The position numbers were made by a program, and so were the translations under genes. The notes beneath the pieces are model-generated. The model was not told where the DNA came from, ran no database searches, and saw only the letters and a list, made by a program, of their open reading frames with translations. A stretch of DNA of 64,000 nucleotides, taken from contig OZ020259.1 in NCBI GenBank assembly GCA_963971285.1, positions 6,324,001 through 6,388,000 of the forward strand, written 5' to 3'. Below, piece after piece: positions 43,659 through 55,310 of the stretch. The stretch's first letter is position 1; every line of letters starts with the position of its first letter. The DNA is from Astropecten irregularis. Lineage: Eukaryota > Echinodermata > Asteroidea > Paxillosida > Astropectinidae.

Positions 43659-43989
43659 AGGTAATATCATACTAAGTTGGTTTTTGTCAAAGAAGTACAG
43701 ATTCATGGGCAAAAATATCAAGGAAGATACAGTCACAGTCATCTGTGAAAATTTCAATTCCATACGGTGCCCACTTTTTGAGAAAATCATGAAAAACGGC
43801 CACAGTATTGCTTAAGTCTTTTCTCTTTTATTGGTCGTTGTTTCACTCATTTCTGAATAAATACACCATTTCAGGCGGAAACATTTTAAAGGTAGGTTTC
43901 TACTAGCATCATCTTCATACCCTAAAAGTTATACGTAAATCTGTGAACATTTCTGTTCTGGTCTCTTACCAAAGTATGATACAACCTTT
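43659..43989 (-). mobile_element. AAAGGT-superfamily MITE (reversed), centre deleted
   Basis: AGGTAATATCATACTAAGTT to AAAGTATGATACAACCTTT. The central GATC palindrome seen in the other copies is missing: TTTTCTCTTTTATT is followed directly by GGTCGTTGTTTCACT. Confidence 0.85.
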
Positions 43990-43994
43990 AACAA

Positions 43995-44667
43995 AGTGTA
44001 TGTTTTTCAATATCAGAGAAGCTTTTGAGGCCACTTCATCTACATGTACATCATGTAGGCCCATACCTTTGTCTAGGTACAAATGCCTGCAACCAGACTA
44101 AATAAACGACAGGTCCCCATTTTCAAAGGTGCACCCTGGAACAGATAAGGTTGAATCTCACACTGCGGCACACTACACAATGTCATGAATATGGGCCTAA
44201 ATGAATACTGCTCGTTGGTTTAATTCATTCCCAATCACATGCCAAATACTGTATATTTACGTTGACACATTTTACAGTACAAGGTAGGGTACAGGTACTT
44301 GTGCTTGACATTGCGTAGGGTGTGTTTGTGCAAATTCTGCGGCAGGGTGACTCACTGGGGACTATATGCTGCACCTGCCAGCCGGGCTTCTCAACGTCCA
44401 ATTCTCATCACTTTATGTAAATCAGGCATGCATTTTATTTGTATTTATATTTTTTGTTACCATACATGTACCTAAGGAATGCTTGAAAGTGTAGGCCTAC
44501 ACACAGATTCTTTCGCGAAGAGATGGCCTAAGGGGATTTTGTGTACAAAATTTTAATTGAAATTGTCCCGCAAGGAATAGGTCATATAATTTCAATGGAC
44601 ACTTATGGCATCTGACAAAGGGTTAATTTTTTTTTAAGACATGTGGCAAATACCAAACTAACCCAAC
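43995..44667. other. Stretch without recognisable gene
   Basis: No repeat or exon was recognised. Confidence 0.3.
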
Positions 44668-45143
44668 CGTGGAAATAAACGGAGGCCACGGAGGCCATGG
44701 CCTTCGTTGCCCTGGTTCTTGGCCTTGGTGCCTCCAAATGTTTCCATAGACATTAAAACCCTCCTCAATCCTCCAAAATCCTTCTGGAAGTTTGGAGGAT
44801 TTCGGAGGATTCAGGATATAATGTCATTTTCAAGTGAGGACCACTTGAGGAGTTGCAAGGATTCAGGATAAACGCATTTTTTTAGGTATGGCCACCGAAG
44901 GATTTTGAAGGATTCAGGATTCAGGTACCTCTCATTTTGAGTATAAGTGAGATCACTGGAGGATTATGGAGGATTGAGGAGGAATGCTGTTTTTTAACTA
45001 TGTCCCTATGAGAATTTTGAAGGATTGAGGAGGGTAGTTATATAAAAGGCTCAAGTGGGTTAGGGTTAAATGATTTTCTAATGGAAGTGCCCCTTGCAAT
45101 GGAAAATTGGCCTTGCCCTCACCAAACCTTATTTCTAGCCCTG
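44668..45143. mobile_element. CAGGGCTAGAAAT-type element with GGAGGATT repeats
   Basis: The right end is the inverse of CAGGGCTAGAAATAAGGTTT and the left end CGTGGAAATAAACGGAGGCC resembles it. Inside, GGAGGATT, AAGGATTCAGGA and related units recur roughly a dozen times. The termini recall the S family at 58057. Confidence 0.55.
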
Positions 45144-45275
45144 CTAACTGTATGTAATCATTAATAAAATCCTTGTTCACTACAACTAGTCAACTACGTG
45201 TGAATAATAGCCTATGTGTACAGAATCACAATTTCCTTTAACTTTAATAGGCCTACATATATTCTTCGTCAACAG

Positions 45276-45312
45276 ACGCTGTCGTCATTGTTGAACGACA
45301 AAGAGACGTAAG
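45276..45312 (+). CDS. Candidate micro-exon joined to 45438-45564
   Basis: TATATTCTTCGTCAACAG precedes 37 nt that end GTAAG|GTACTT. Read in the frame that fits the next candidate exon, it gives AVVIVERQRDV. The intron would be only 125 bp. It ends with two bases of a codon, and the next exon starts with the missing third base. The phase match is suggestive but could be chance. Confidence 0.22.
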
Positions 45313-45437
45313 GTACTTATTTAATGTGTTTATGTACCAGTAATTTTTCACCAAAGTGTAAGAGGAAAATTGCCTGTACATTTAGGCCTATGCATACAAT
45401 TTTGGTACATTATGATTAAGTATTCTCTTTATTTCAG

Positions 45438-45564
45438 GAACGTGATCAGTGATCCAGCGCTCAAACACTGCTCTGGATCGCGTTTTAAAATATCCTGCCT
45501 GCGATGTGGATTTTTACGATCAAATATGGTGACCACAACCTGCCAAGAAACAAACAGGCCCTAG
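45438..45564 (+). CDS. Candidate terminal exon, Cys-containing, sushi-like pattern
   Basis: ATTCTCTTTATTTCAG precedes a frame open for 42 codons to TAG at 45562-45564. The segment GSRFKISCLRCGFLRSNM, followed by VTTTCQE, loosely follows the second half of a sushi/CCP repeat (GS..V.FSC..G..L.G....TC), but no complete domain is visible. It is on the opposite strand to the better exons. It may be the end of a small gene or a false call. Confidence 0.25.
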
Positions 45565-46049
45565 GTTCCTTGAAGAAAGAACCTTGGGGGGGGGGGGGAT
45601 AATAGGATTACGGAGAATCCATTGGCATGTCTATGATACTGTACTGTACTGATAGGATTTCACCTTGCACAATACCCAAGGTTTCTTCCTAGTATTGGCA
45701 TAGCTAACATGTAGGTCAGTCAAACAAGAGTAACTGTGGTACACCTTTGTTTCCATTGTCTGGGTACAGTGTATACCCCATAGGGATATCCTGCCATAGG
45801 ATGGGGCCATGGTCTACTGTGCATGTAGCCACAGACCTCATCAAGCCTGACTGCAGGTATTGTTCATAAGCCACACAATGCACCTGTTCTTAGGGCTCTA
45901 GATCAATGCAATAGTCAACCCTTGCTATTGTCACAATCAGTGTGTGGTATCCAGCATACCAGCAAGTTCAGCAACTAGATTATGCCTACTTGTGTAATTG
46001 TGTAGTACTGGTACTGGTACCTCCAATAGATTCATAAAGCCCACATGAA
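45565..46049. other. Stretch without recognisable gene
   Basis: A G-tract of 13 lies at 45586-45598. Nothing else was recognised. Confidence 0.3.
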
Positions 46050-46203
46050 TTGGTAAAGGTCACAGAACAGCACTCGCACTTTGTCTGATCAAATATGTAC
46101 AGTGTATATGAAATAAAAAACCTGTGAAAATTTGTGCTCAATCGGACATCTGAGTCACAAATAAATAGTGAAAACCTGACTCAAATTTTCTTATGAAACA
46201 TAA
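46050..46203 (-). repeat. Half of an AAAGGT MITE (module 2B)
   Basis: GGTCACAGAACAGCACTCGC, TTGTCTGATCAAATATG, GCTCAATCGGACATCTGAG and TCTTATGAAACATAAG show a reversed 2B half. The element ends before the central palindrome and joins a C-family fragment. Confidence 0.75.
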
Positions 46204-46206
46204 GAA

Positions 46207-46270
46207 GGGTGATGTTCGGTACAGTTGAATGCTCGGTACAGTGATGTTCGTTAAAGCAGCTTAATACTGT
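46207..46270. repeat. pogo-like MITE (C family) fragment
   Basis: GATGTTCGGTACAG, ATGCTCGGTACAGTGATG and GTTCGTTAAAGCAGC are C-family words, joined directly to the half-element on the left. Confidence 0.5.
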
Positions 46271-46393
46271 ACAGTGTACATGTACATAAAAATAAAAACA
46301 CTCTCAAAGAATTGTACCATACTAGTCATGTCAATGCAATAAAAATGTGCATGTACTGTACATGTAACAACAGAATTTATTCCTCAAACAATT

Positions 46394-46566
46394 TAGCGCA
46401 CCGCACTAATGACGTCACACGAGTACAAAATCCCCGGATGTCAGACAAACTGTTCATGCATGCATAATATGCATGCACATTACACACACCCACCACACGT
46501 TTGCATGGTTGCAATGTTTGTCTGAGATCCGGTGTGCTATTTTTAGTGCAAGTGCGGAGTGCTATA
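46394..46566. mobile_element. Q-family MITE, copy 2
   Basis: TAGCGCACCGCACTAATGAC and AGTGCGGAGTGCTAT are inverted ends. Inside, TGTCAGACAAACTG and CAATGTTTGTCTGAG match 20335-20492. Confidence 0.8.
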
Positions 46567-46578
46567 GAAGCCTAATGC

Positions 46579-46813
46579 CCAATAGGGCTCCACTCTCGAG
46601 CTATTTATAGAATAAATGTACGCCCTTTATATCTACAGCTACATGTACATGTACATGTTGAGCATGTACATGTACATGTATACCCAGATGTTCAGACAAA
46701 TTTCACAACGTTTACAATTTTTACATGTACATGTACCGGTAAGTTAATTGGGCAACGTGCGACTTGTTTCTCCAGACATCTGAAAGTGACGTCACGAGCG
46801 CGGAGCCCTATTG
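46579..46813. mobile_element. O-family MITE, uninterrupted copy
   Basis: CAATAGGGCTCCACTCTCGA at the left and AGCGCGGAGCCCTATTG at the right are inverted. The inverse of GTTAATTGGGCAACGTGCGA gives the empty site for the P insertion at 21804-21943. The interior contains (ACATGT)n. Confidence 0.83.
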
Positions 46814-46814
46814 C

Positions 46815-47984
46815 AGAGACTAGTGCCGTAGTACAAGAAGTTAATATTAAATGCAGCCCGGTTGCAATAATGGGATGTCATTTTAATTACATTAAGAAGC
46901 CACGAGCCATGAGGGTGCGAGTCCTTGTTCCTTAATAAACTGAAACACGCTGCACCCCTTGGCCCTCAGCAACAAATAAATGCCTGATCGATGTTAAGAC
47001 AGGGAAGAGATCTAGGCCTACATCCCCTAGATGCGAGTCCTTCCTTTAGCGCAACAATCACGACTGAGCAGATGTTGACTATACAGCGTTGGAGTGTGAA
47101 GGGATTGAAGATATATATTTTTTTCATTCTCCCCTCCTTCTTAACCAACGACAGCACAGCGGGGGAAATCTTTTTCAGAAACTCCGGTCTGCAGAAGACC
47201 GTGAGCTGAACTCTGATTAAGACTGAGTCAGAGTACCGGTGCATCAACGGTTCATATCCTCCCATTGCCTGGTGCCCACTATACCTTCCTAAAAAACTAT
47301 TGCACTGTACATGTATATCTCGGTAACCATGGCAGTCACTGGTACCCACGCCTCCTGGGTATTTTCTACTTCTGATACAGGGAAAAACGTCAGCAATCTT
47401 ACACGTACCCCCCTGGTTTATTCTGGACCGAGTCTGACGTACATGGACGTAGAGAATAATGCCTCCGAGGTTATATCGGATTTTGTACCGATGAACAGAC
47501 GGAGGGGAAAAATGAAAAGAGATAAAGAAAAGAGGCCAAAAGAAAAAAGCCACACACACGTGCTCGTCGCTGATTAAATTAAAGAGTTGGAGAGGGGGAA
47601 TTGAAAGGCTTACAGTCTTGTACACCCTCCAGCAAAACCTCTGTCAGCCAATTTGGTATTTTTTTCATTTTTATGGTATCATGATGAAAAAAAAAAAACA
47701 GAAGATGAATTTAATTTAAGATTAAAGAGGAGATGGTTTGGTTGTGCTGTAAATATAATCAAGCCGTTTCTTTCATGTAGATTCTGATCTGAAGACAATG
47801 AGCCTATTGTGTTTCAATGCGGTCCTTTGTTGTTAATGTGAATAAAAATGTTATTGTTTTACTCATCGCAAAATAAAACAAACTTAAGAGTAACCAAATT
47901 TGTTCCCAGTTCAAATAATTTTTCTCGTGCACATTATGTAACATATATGTAGTTTTAAAAATGTAATACAGTGTGTACTTAAGA
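46815..47984. other. Repeat-poor stretch, long overlapping open frames
   Basis: Positions 46966-47625 are open for 219 codons on the minus strand, and 47311-47577 are open for 88 codons on the plus strand. Neither peptide looks like a known family and neither has a clear splice context. The lack of repeats over 1.1 kb makes a conserved non-coding element plausible. Confidence 0.25.
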
Positions 47985-48127
47985 AATAAACTGCTGTAAA
48001 CTGCTCATCTGCCAAAATAATGACCTGAAATTTATCAAATGCTTGTAATTTGCAGGGCCTGACGCGTTTCGATCCTACATGTGTAGCACTCACTTGTACT
48101 AAGTTGTAGCAGGATCTTTATCGAAGA
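47985..48127 (+). repeat. G element with a short internal insertion
   Basis: AATAAACTGCTGTAAACTGC to TAGCAGGATCTTTATCGAAG. About 35 nt (48079-48113) interrupt the CCTAGCAGG site, the same site used in the 11856 nest. Confidence 0.7.
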
Positions 48128-48129
48128 CT

Positions 48130-50696
48130 AAATTCATTCAAAAAAATATTGGGATGTATTTCTCTCATGTATCCTTCACTGTTAGTTCAGGAGGAATCAA
48201 GGTTTTAAAATTGATTTATGTTTTATTCTTGAAAAAGGCCCTGTCATATCTGTCAACATATTTTAGACATTTTACAAATTAGTAGCAGACATCCAATGCA
48301 GTATTATATGTAGTGTGGATAGTGTACACTGTACTATGCCTGTACATGAATGTTCTTCTATGGCCCATGATTGCAGATTCATGTTGATCAATACAGCACA
48401 TTTTCCAGCACGCAACGGAGAGAGATAGACTTCATAACCACTAGTCATTATGTGCGTGTGTAATGGACCATTGTGAGAATGTCTGCCGCAGGCTTGCCGG
48501 CAAAATGCAGGCACGCACGCAACCCAGCAAACGACAAGCACGAGCGAGGAAGCCTCGCGCCAAACGTACGATCCCCCTCATCCATACATCAAGTTAGCTT
48601 GTCTATCAGGGCCAGTTCATCCGGGTAATTACGGCGCGGAATCTGCGACCGGCCGAAGACATATGCTCAGGACAAGTCATCTGTTAAGAGCGTCCATGGG
48701 AGAGGATGTCAGTCAACTACTGTGGAGGAATATTATTACCTTCACTGGATACCATCTCATTATTAGACCTCTTCCATGCCCTGCCCAACCCTACTACCTT
48801 ACAGTACCCGGGTACTCTATTAGCCTGCCCCGACTGTCCCGTGTTTCGGATTACAGCACGGCAAATTCACAGTAATTCAGAGAGACACCGATGTCACTAT
48901 TGGACCTGTCAAGATGACATAAATGAACAGGCAAAAATGTTTGGTCTGTTTTTGTTTCATTGTAGCACTTGTCCCTTTCTGTTTGGATTATTGGGAGACA
49001 ACTTAAAATATAACACTGGCAATTGGATTACTTTATTGTCTAAACATCTTGTCATTGCTGACAAAACTCAGGGATGGCAGGTTATTGGTTCATGTAATGA
49101 GCAGATGCTAAAAGAATTCTTGGCATCAAAAATGAATTCCACGCTTAATACATGTATGTACATGTACAAGGTTCGTTTTCATGTACAATGTACATGTAGG
49201 CTTATTAGTGAGGAAAGTTCTACAATGCAACATGTACCGTACATGGGCATACATGTACTTCGCTTAGCCATAGAGCTATGGCGTAACTAATGAATTCCCG
49301 CATATGTGTATACTTGGCTGACATATAGACATAACATTTTGGGAAAATTTTTGCAATCTGGTAAGCCAATTGAATGTCAATCATAAGCGCAAAACTCAGC
49401 AGTATACGACACAGAATAAATGTGGGCTAACTGCAGTTGAAATTGACATGACATGTACATAAATATACAGTACATGTTCTTGAAATTCAAGTTGACACAC
49501 GAATACATCTTTTGTACATTATGCTGTACATGAACTACAGTGTAGGCTGCCTATTTCAGGGAAAACATAGGCTACATGTACATACATGTACTGCGGACAA
49601 GAAAAGGTAACAAATGTTGGCAGTTAAGTCAACCAAGAAAAGAAACATACAGCTGCCCCCACAGAATGCTAATTCTGCCTTTTACATACTGTACGTACAT
49701 ATAATGTACCACAAAATACCTCGCTCAGATAAAAAAAAAAAAAAACTTGCTCGTAAAAATTCCATACCCTGTGTATACAACAATGCAATTTAGGCTGTAG
49801 TATACACAACAGTTTGTTTTTCTGCAAAGAAACATTTGTGCAAATGTGGGCGTGCGGAAAAACCTGTTGTTTTCGTCTCGCAACCTGACATTTTGATGTT
49901 TCGTGAAATTGAACCCTATTAAGACGACAGCCCGTCCGAGCTTCTGAATAGGGCAGTGGCCAAGGCTTCATGTTTCAACCATTGAAGCCATACAAGTACA
50001 TGTAGGCCTACATGTTAATTTATAAACAGGACTTGTGAAAAAAAAATTCAGCTTTGCAATTTGCCTAGTGCGCGTCCACACATGTATAAAAATAGATTGC
50101 CACAAGAAACCTCTAATAGATGAAATGGTGAGAGCCTCGATACTGAAAAGTCCTTGCACAATATGACTTGTTCCACAAAAGATCACGTTCTTGCCAGCAC
50201 ACTCAACACGTGATGCTGCTCTACCTACATGTATGACCATGATGTAGGCCTACTTGTGTGAATATTTCAAGCATTCTTATTTGCCTGACTGACTGCCGTC
50301 TCGTAAAATGCACCAGATTATGTATGCGTCCACTCAGCCTACATACGTACAGTATGTCAGCATCAATTATTAAAGTAGTTTGCAGCCTCAATATTTCTCT
50401 GTTCTTGGCGAGAAATTTGACGGGAAAATAATGTAAGAAAAAAATAAAAATATCACCCTCAAGAATGCGCAAATGGATTCAGCTCATGAATAAGTCAGAA
50501 AGGAAATAAATGAAAATGTATTTGCCCGTGACATTATTTCTCGCTGAGGTGGGAATAGGACAAATTGCATCCAGTTCCCAAGCGACCTACATTTGCGCAT
50601 GAATCACCACAAAAACGCAATCTTATTAAAGAACGAAAACAGAACGTCTAAAACTGGTTTGGACTGACAAACAAGGCGTGATTTAATATTTATTTG
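48130..50696. other. 2.5-kb stretch without recognised gene
   Basis: A 194-codon plus-strand frame (48706-49290) resembles nothing known and includes ACATGT-rich repeat sequence, so it is not called. Positions 50450-50690 are complex and repeat-free and could be regulatory. ACATGTAC tracts lie at 49150-49200 and 49570-49590. Confidence 0.25.
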
Positions 50697-51035
50697 CTTG
50701 GAGTTGGAGTTAGGAGGACGTGGCACATTTTGATCCAAGCAGGATCTTTCTTAAATGCTAAACGGTAATACTACTGAGGATCGAAACGCGTCAGGCCCTC
50801 CTAACTCCAAGCATTTTTATAAATTTCATGTCATTTTTTTTGGCTGACAAGCAGTTAAAGGCTTTGAGAAAGATCCTGCTAGGATCGAAAAGTGTCAGGC
50901 CCTCCTTACTCCAAGCAGCCTTTGAGAAAGATCCTGCTAGGATCGAAACGCGTCAGGTCCTCTTAACTCCAAGCATTTTTTATAAATTTCAGGTCATTTT
51001 TGGGCTGACAAGCAGTTTGCAGCAGTTTATTACTG
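50697..51035. repeat. G elements, inverted pair plus tandem copies
   Basis: One copy runs forward (50697-50760). Copies starting near 50777, 50863 and 50920 then run in reverse, each with GATCGAAA...GTCAGG and ACTCCAAGCA. The last continues to CAAGCAGTTTGCAGCAG. This shows local amplification of the core block. Confidence 0.8.
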
Positions 51036-52028
51036 ATAATATTAAATATTTATTTGCAATATCCTATGCTGGTTCCAAATGGTATGTTGTACAGACCTTG
51101 ACTTGAACTTGAAGTCTACACAAATGAATGTGTGCATGCAAAATTGCAAAATAATGAATTTGGACGAGCAAGTTTGAATACAAAAATGCACTTGCCTTAA
51201 CATGTACAATGTACATGTAAATACAGTATGTACATGTTGTACATGTAAAGCATATTATTTTCTGTCAGGAATATGCTATACAGGCATAGTATGCATGTTA
51301 CATGTGTATGCATGCTGTACGTACACACGGATACATTACTGTTAGGTGCTTAGATCAATGCATCCCTTCACTATTAACAACATGATGCATTCCCTGCAAT
51401 GCCTTCCTTTAAATAGCACACTTCAATTTCCTACCTTAAGCCCGTATGACTTTAACTGACAGAATTCCCCATCCCCCCTCCCCACCCCCAAATAAATCCT
51501 TCTACAAAATTGGAGACACCTCAGTCTCCTTCTAAAGCACACCTGAGAGTCTAGGATAGGGATGGGTCTAAGTTCGGCCTAGATTACTATAACTAGATGT
51601 AATTGCTGCCAACTTAACCCCGCCCCCTTCATCCAAAGATCCCCACTTTCCCTAGAAGCTGAGCCTGCCGACGACAATTTATATAAAAAGAAACCGAGGG
51701 TGCTAATTTGCGGTGTCTGCAGGCCAAGAACTAATGAAATTTTCTTTGACGAGAGGACTAGCGGAGTAGAGGAGGGGGAAGAAGTCCAAAAGGAAATGGA
51801 TTTCTAGAACGAGGGAGTTGAGCTGAGTTGAATACAGATCAGAGGATTTGACGATCAAGGGACAGCGTGTGGGTGAACACTTCTTGGTTGAGGTAAACAG
51901 AAAAGAAAGAAACGAAAACGAAGTATACGTACTGTGCACATTTTACACATGTACTGTACATAATACTTAATATGTACATGTTGCATCCTTTATTTGAAGC
52001 GCGTGTGTACATCCAATGTATAGGATCA
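51036..52028. other. Stretch without recognisable gene
   Basis: ACATGTAC-rich at 51200-51320, then complex sequence. No exon was recognised. Confidence 0.3.
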
Positions 52029-52181
52029 GGGGCTGATTTCATAAAGCTCTGCGACGCGTCGCAACTCGATTTGTGACGCGTCCTACATACTGTGACGCGT
52101 CGCATCTAGATGCGGTGAGTGCATAGAGAAAGGATGCACCTTAACTCTGCGACGCGTCGTAAGTCTTATGAAATCAGACCC
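52029..52181. mobile_element. L-family MITE with CGACGCGTCG core
   Basis: GGGGCTGATTTCATAAAGCT at the left and CTTATGAAATCAGACCC at the right are inverted. Inner arms TGCGACGCGTCGCA and TGCGACGCGTCGTA are themselves palindromes. It abuts the next element directly. Confidence 0.85.
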
Positions 52182-52182
52182 A

Positions 52183-52352
52183 GGTGTCAATTGCACGAGG
52201 CCCTACGATCATCCGTAACTCGAGTTTAATACGAAGGATAACCCATCATATTCTACGTAGGGGCTGCAATGTATCATACAGTCATGACAGAAAGTCCTAC
52301 GAAGCTACGGTTGATAGTAAGTTACGATGAGTTTGGTGAAAACGATCCCAGG
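52183..52352. mobile_element. K-family MITE
   Basis: GCACGAGGCCCTACGATCAT, CCGTAACTCGAG, TACGTAGGGGCTGCAATGTA, CAGAAAGTCCTACGAAGCTA and TAAGTTACGATGAGTTTGGT are in the K order. Its left edge touches the L element. Confidence 0.8.
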
Positions 52353-52530
52353 TTACATAGGCCTACTGGTTAAATGTGAAGCCAGCACCATCAATGTTGC
52401 TGAACATTTTGGATGTCAAATCAGTGACGAGGACGATTCCATGAAAAGTAGGACATAGGAGTGAATTTTTCAAAATAAATTTTGAAGGAAGTGCTTTATA
52501 TCATGTGATAGCGACATCATCTGACGAGAG

Positions 52531-52722
52531 GTCGATTTCACCAAACTCATCGTAACTTACACTGTAGTGTATGTACTATCAAGCGTAGGACTTAAAACGC
52601 ATTGCAGCCCTACATACACTGTACATGTACATGTACATGTAGGACAGGCCCCCTACGATGGGTTGTATCCTTTGTAACTCGAGTAACGAACGATCGCAGG
52701 GCTTCGTGAAATCGACCCCAGG
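52531..52722. mobile_element. K-family MITE, reversed
   Basis: GGTCGATTTCACCAAACTCA at the left and GTGAAATCGACCCC at the right are inverted. It is in the opposite orientation to 52183-52352 and contains an (ACATGT)n insert at 52620-52644. Confidence 0.83.
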
Positions 52723-52724
52723 GT

Positions 52725-53265
52725 CTTAACTCTAAAGAGCGGGAATCTGAATCAATGATTTCTGATATATTGTCAAAACATGTTTGTATGGTAATAACAA
52801 TTTAACAAACATAAAATCAATCCGCAAAATAGGAAGATAAAAGTGCAAGTCACGTCCATAATATTATTATGTAGGCGGACCTCCTTACACACAATCTACA
52901 GTACATTTACGACGTATAGAAATAAATTGCTCCAATCTGCTCGCAAATTAGGTTTCGCGAAAGGGGCGAGGCCAATTTTTTCCTGCAAAGGAGCACATCT
53001 CACGGAGAGAATCCAAATGTCAAAGGGAGAAGGAGGGGGGAATCGGGAGGCAACAGAGTCCGAGGCCGTGTCCTCATCAGGAAGCCAGGCTGGCTGGTCT
53101 AAGGACACATGCAAGACTTTAATTTACTTTGGCTTCTTCAATTACTGCTTAATGGATTCGCCATCAACATGCAATTCTGGCCACTTAATTGCTAGGCACT
53201 CTTCCTTACAGTATATATAAATAAACTTAGAGATTAAGCTCTAATCTAAATACATGTATAGCATA
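52725..53265. other. Repeat-poor stretch
   Basis: A 125-codon plus-strand frame (52843-53220) is open but unrecognised and lacks clear splice sites. It contains ATTACTGCTTAATGGATTCG-type homeobox words. It could be regulatory. Confidence 0.25.
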
Positions 53266-53633
53266 TGTACAGTACAAGATTGATAACATACAGTACCAAC
53301 ATGTAAACAGAAATATTCACAGATTCATCATTCATGTATAACTTTCAGGGTATAAAGATGGTGCTGGTAGAATCATACCATTAAAATATTTCTGCCTGAA
53401 ATGGTGTATTTATCCAGAATTTAGACCGAAAATAGTTTTGATCTCGGGATAAGATCAAAACCATTCTTTATGTTTTATAAGAAAAATTGAGTCGGGTTTT
53501 CGCTATTTTATCGTGAATCCAGATGTTCCGATTGAGCTCAAATTTTCACAGGTTTATTTTTCCACGTACATTCTGGATCAGACAAAGTGTGAGTGCTGTT
53601 CTGTGACCTTTATCAATAATGTATTTTACCTTT
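53266..53633 (+). mobile_element. AAAGGT-superfamily MITE, m1+2B type
   Basis: AGTACAAGATTGATAACATA at the left and AATAATGTATTTTACCTTT at the right. The centre is the palindrome TTTTGATCTCGGGATAAGAT plus CAAAA, the same centre found in the 2B+2A chimera at 32394. Confidence 0.85.
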
Positions 53634-53639
53634 AAGCGA

Positions 53640-54602
53640 TCACTTTGCAGCCCAATGGAAAGAAACACACAAGGAGCCAGATCAACAAAATTATAAACAC
53701 AGTCCAAAAAATCTCATGCATATTTCATGTACATGTACATCCTCTCAGTACGGTACATGTATTGCTTACAACTTTACAAGTACACATGAATATGTCTGTA
53801 TACTGTATGAACTGAATACTGTATCACCTTCAAGCAGTCAAGTCTATTCTGCATGCTTGCGGCCAGTAATCCCGTTCCTACTTGGACCGGAATGAACAGG
53901 TCACTGCCTCAGTAAGCAGTAGCCAGAATGCATCTTGATTACAGACCGAAAGACGGGAAAAAAGGGATCTGATCGGTTCAGAGTGAAAGCGAGTCTGCTT
54001 GAAAGGAATGGTCACAAGCACATCACATGTTGTAAGGTCAACCGCTAGAGACAAATGAGATGGCAGTCTGATGCAGCATTGCCAAGTAGTAACAGTTACA
54101 TGTACATGAAACGATTAGGCATACATGTACATGGACTAAATTTTACACACGTGTGCAGTACATGATGGTGGACAATGTATTCCAATGACTGCCAACATTA
54201 TATTTGGACATTTCCACTGTTTTGTAATGTAAGTTACCTCTTGTTTTGCATTTTTGCATGCATTTCAAAGAATCACAAGACTTGCTGATTCCAATTTCCA
54301 ATAAAACATTTTTAAATTGGAGTCTTTCAAGAATGATTGATCAAGGTGTATACATGTAGGTCAAATTCACAAAACAATTGCCCATTTCAAAATGAGCAAG
54401 ACTTACTCCTTAATTTTAAACACAGAGTTGAGAATTGCTTATTAGTCAGATCACCCTGAGCACTATTTTGTTTTGTCTGCAGGAATGGCTGAAGGGGCAC
54501 ACAGGCAAACAATCTGGGGCACCAAGGCAAAATGACCAGAGAACACACCAAACTGTGTTCAATGCCTCTGAAGAACAAGCCCTATTTCTTGTCCTGTTAC
54601 AT
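53640..54602. other. Stretch without recognisable gene
   Basis: No repeat or exon was recognised apart from ACATGT words. Confidence 0.3.
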
Positions 54603-54817
54603 AAGGCCTTTTCACACCATGCTGAAAAAAAACAACTTGCAAAGGCGTGTAAGTTTTTCTCATGCTTGAGAAATTTCTAAAGGACTCACCAGTGACGTCG
54701 GTCACTCTCAAGCATTGTGTCTTTTCACATGATGACACTTTCGTAAAGATTTCTCAAGCATGAGAAAAAACCTTGCAAGCCTTGCAAGTTTTTTTAGCAT
54801 CGTGTGAAAAGGCCCTT
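54603..54817. mobile_element. H-type MITE, short
   Basis: AAGGCCTTTTCACACCATGC at the left and GCATCGTGTGAAAAGGCCCTT at the right are inverted. A second nested pair, CTCATGCTTGAGAAATTTCT and AGATTTCTCAAGCATGAG, lies inside. Confidence 0.85.
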
Positions 54818-55081
54818 TACCGGTAGTTGAAACTTTATGTAAATATAGTGATGACTGGTTCTTAAACGAAGTTGGAATTCTGCAGTAGCCTACAGTACTG
54901 TATAACTTACTTGCTTCTTTTTCTTCATTTCTTTTTCTCTTTTTATCACTTTTGGAAATAGAATGCCCAAGCATAAATACGGTTTTGTCATGAAAAGAAT
55001 GTGTGGGCCTGGATTTGTGGGGAACAATCTTAAATACACAGTCTTGAATATAAAGCCTCTTGCAGGTTGGCAGGCACTCCA

Positions 55082-55310
55082 GGGGCCTTTCTCAAAGCTC
55101 GGCTCCGGCTCAGGCTCTGGCTTCATCACTAACATCCACATGCTGTTCAAAAAAATCTAGTTTGTTGTTTTTCATTGAAGCTAAAGCTCTGTCTTCTTTT
55201 TCAAACCAGAGAATCTACTGCCGAACCACAGCCAAAAGTCTCTTTTTGATACCCGTTATTTTAAAATGGATTCACGAAATGGAGCCGAAGCCGAGCTTTG
55301 AGAAAGGCCC
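55082..55310. mobile_element. I-family MITE
   Basis: GGGGCCTTTCTCAAAGCTCG at the left and CGAGCTTTGAGAAAGGCCC at the right are inverted. The interior is as in 30760-30971. Confidence 0.9.

Noticed and set aside
46966-47625. 219-codon minus-strand open frame
   Set aside because: The peptide has no recognisable domain, no splice context and uneven composition. A long frame alone is not enough in a 64-kb six-frame view.
48706-49290. 194-codon plus-strand open frame
   Set aside because: It runs through ACATGT-rich sequence, has no recognisable domain and lacks splice sites.
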